Positions 5,046 through 6,649 of a stretch of 6,649 nt of DNA are shown one piece after another. How positions within the stretch are numbered: the first letter of the stretch is position 1; the number at the start of each line of letters is the position of its first letter. The notes beneath the pieces are model-generated. The model was not told the origin of the DNA. It did not search any database and saw only the letters and a list, made by a program, of their open reading frames with translations. A program made the position numbers and the translations under genes. This DNA comes from Desulfocicer vacuolatum DSM 3385 (GTDB taxonomy: Bacteria; Desulfobacterota; Desulfobacteria; Desulfobacterales; SURF-7): the NCBI GenBank assembly GCA_945870015.1, contig CAMBQS010000195.1:1-6649 (forward strand), read 5' to 3'.

Positions 5046-6649
5046 TTAAAAATCGGAAAAATTGTCTTCCATGGGCATGAATTTCTCCGGATCGGTTTCC
5101 TTGTTTTTGTGCGACAAAAGTGGTTTGCTTCTGACCTTTTTGCCGGAAGAGTTCAGAGATTTGCCATGAGCGGGATTATGGAATACGGTTTTGGCTGAAT
5201 AGCCTCCTGCGGTCATGGCATTCCGATTCCCTGATCCGCCGACCATGGCAATCAACTCTTCTACCGTTGACTTCATCTGAACCGCCTGGGCATTCATTTC
5301 CTCTGAAGCAGATGCGGATTCTTCTGCATTGGCTGCATTCTGCTGAACCACCTTGTCCATCTCCGTTACAGCTTTATTGACCTGCTCAATCCCCTGCGCC
5401 TGTTCTTTGGATGCAGCAGAGATCTCTCCTACCAGCTCTCCTACTTTTTTGGAACTTTCCGCTACCTGGGCAAAAGCATCGCTGGTGCGGGTTACCAGTT
5501 CCGAACCGCCGCTGACCTTTTTCACGGTACCTTCAATCAGATTGGCTGTATTTTTGGCTGCATCCGCCGCTCTCATGGCAAGGTTTCTGACCTCATCCGC
5601 CACAACGGCAAACCCTGCACCTGCTTCTCCTGCACGGGCTGCCTCAACCGCTGCGTTCAATGCCAGAAGATTGGTCTGGAACGCAATCTCATCAATCGTC
5701 TTGATGATCTTCGATGTTTCCTCACTTGCCTTGGTGATCTCCTGCATGGATATGGTCAATTGATTCATGGATTCATTGGCCTGTCCAACAATCTGGTTGG
5801 ACTCTTTCATCAGGGTATCGGCCTGGCCTGCATTTTCCGCATTCTGCTTGGTCATGGACGACATCTCTTCCAGGGAAGAAGAAGTCTCCTCGATAGATGC
5901 TGCCTGCTCGGACGCGCCTTCCGCCAGAGACTGGCTGGAGGAGGATACCTGCCCGGATGCTGCGGAAACCTGCTCCGCGCCCTGGCTCAAACCATCGCTG
6001 ATTCTCCGGATGGGTATGGTGATGGAACGGGTGATGAACACTGCCAGTAGAATACCCACTACAAGGGCCACCAGCACGCCAATCAGCACCACCGTGGAAG
6101 CGTTTCCAAGGGATACGGCTGCTCCACCGGCGATTGTGGTGGTCTGTTCAGCGGCTGCCTTCATCAGGCCGCCAGCCACTTCCAGAGCCTTATTGCCGGT
6201 CTCCGCCCGAGCCACGGCAATGCGGTCAAGCTCTGTGGTATCATCATAATATTCCTGCATGGCGGTTTTATAGGTGGCGGCTGCGGTCATGATTTCCCGC
6301 AACTGCTGCTTGTTGGCTGCCTGCCGCGTAATGGCATCCAGCTCCTGGCCTTTACTTTCAATCACGGGAAAAACCGAAGCAATCCCCTCTTTCATGATAT
6401 TGTTGTCCCGCTGGGCACGGGACTGTAAATTGGCAATCCGGGCTGCGTTGCCATGATCGATCAGATCGTTCACCAGATTGATCTTGGTGAGACGCTCCGC
6501 CAGTTTTTCCGGAGTTGCGCCTGCCTGAATTTCCGCGACCATCGCCTCATTCTGATCCTTTAATAAAGCATTGGCATTGTCCATATATTGTTTGGCAGCG
6601 GTTCTCATGGTTTCCGCTGCCTTTTCAGATTCAATTACTCTCTGATCGG
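5046..6649 (-). CDS. Methyl-accepting chemotaxis protein (transmembrane chemoreceptor), 5' end missing
   Basis: The frame is open to the window edge: thirteen sense codons (DQRVIESEKAAET) precede the Met at 6608, so that Met is internal and the true start lies outside. Numbering from that Met, residues 1-165 are a helical periplasmic sensory region, about 172-192 the second membrane helix (STVVLIGVLVALVVGILLAV), then a shortened HAMP with one recognisable helix (TRSITIPIRRISDGLSQG), and the long cytoplasmic coiled coil (about 210-455). The signalling tip that binds CheA and CheW is at about 307-345, including EIAFQTNLLALNAAVEAARA and GFAVVADEVRNLA. Glutamine/glutamate pairs in the flanking helices (SEQAAS, NAEESAS) are candidate methylation sites. 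A flexible tail of about 60 residues ends in NFSDF, a candidate CheR/CheB tether. The ligand cannot be inferred. Its position as first visible gene suggests co-expression with cheA. Confidence 0.96.
   Translation of the reverse strand, partial: DQRVIESEKAAETMRTAAKQYMDNANALLKDQNEAMVAEIQAGATPEKLAERLTKINLVNDLIDHGNAARIANLQSRAQRDNNIMKEGIASVFPVIESKGQELDAITRQAANKQQLREIMTAAATYKTAMQEYYDDTTELDRIAVARAETGNKALEVAGGLMKAAAEQTTTIAGGAAVSLGNASTVVLIGVLVALVVGILLAVFITRSITIPIRRISDGLSQGAEQVSAASGQVSSSSQSLAEGASEQAASIEETSSSLEEMSSMTKQNAENAGQADTLMKESNQIVGQANESMNQLTISMQEITKASEETSKIIKTIDEIAFQTNLLALNAAVEAARAGEAGAGFAVVADEVRNLAMRAADAAKNTANLIEGTVKKVSGGSELVTRTSDAFAQVAESSKKVGELVGEISAASKEQAQGIEQVNKAVTEMDKVVQQNAANAEESASASEEMNAQAVQMKSTVEELIAMVGGSGNRNAMTAGGYSAKTVFHNPAHGKSLNSSGKKVRSKPLLSHKNKETDPEKFMPMEDNFSDF

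Noticed and set aside
5353..6249. Plus-strand open frames opposite the chemoreceptor and opposite cheB (134-785)
   Set aside because: Shadows of conserved coding sequence; biased toward serine, alanine and threonine as expected from antisense reading of coiled-coil genes.
6606..6608. ATG at 6608 as the chemoreceptor start
   Set aside because: The frame stays open upstream to the window edge with receptor-like helical sequence, and a receptor starting here would lack its first membrane helix.

Overview
The window holds most of a bacterial chemotaxis operon. All five clear genes lie on the minus strand, so transcription runs from high to low coordinates: a transmembrane chemoreceptor cut by the right edge (mcp, 5046 to the edge), cheA (2775-4967), a stand-alone CheY-type response regulator (2309-2725), a repeat-filled gap of 343 bp, then cheR (1207-1965) and cheB (146-1186 or 1207). 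A short open frame at the extreme left (about 2-118, plus strand) looks like the 3' end of a convergent gene. No cheW, cheD, cheC/cheX or cheZ is visible. CheW would have to be encoded outside the window.

The operon forms a complete phosphorelay with receptor adaptation. The receptor controls CheA autophosphorylation. CheA passes phosphate to the CheY-like protein and to CheB. CheR methylates receptor glutamates, and CheB removes or deamidates them. The receptor ends in NFSDF, which fits the C-terminal pentapeptide tether pattern that recruits CheR and CheB.

Three parts are not textbook. (1) CheA has an N-terminal region of about 140 residues ahead of the Hpt domain that I cannot assign, and carries two copies of a 23-residue MshEN/GspE-N-like motif where the P2 domain would normally sit. 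(2) A perfect 10-bp GC-rich hairpin lies between mcp and cheA. (3) The cheY-cheR gap is almost entirely a pair of short palindromic repeat arrays, four units facing five units in inverted orientation around an AT-rich perfect palindrome.

Gene order, the form of the CheA and CheY proteins, the shortened HAMP region of the receptor and a roughly even base composition suggest a Gram-negative Desulfobacterota-type organism, perhaps Desulfobacterales. This is inference from family resemblance, not shown by a marker gene. I see no rRNA or tRNA gene, transposase, integrase, attachment site or CRISPR array.
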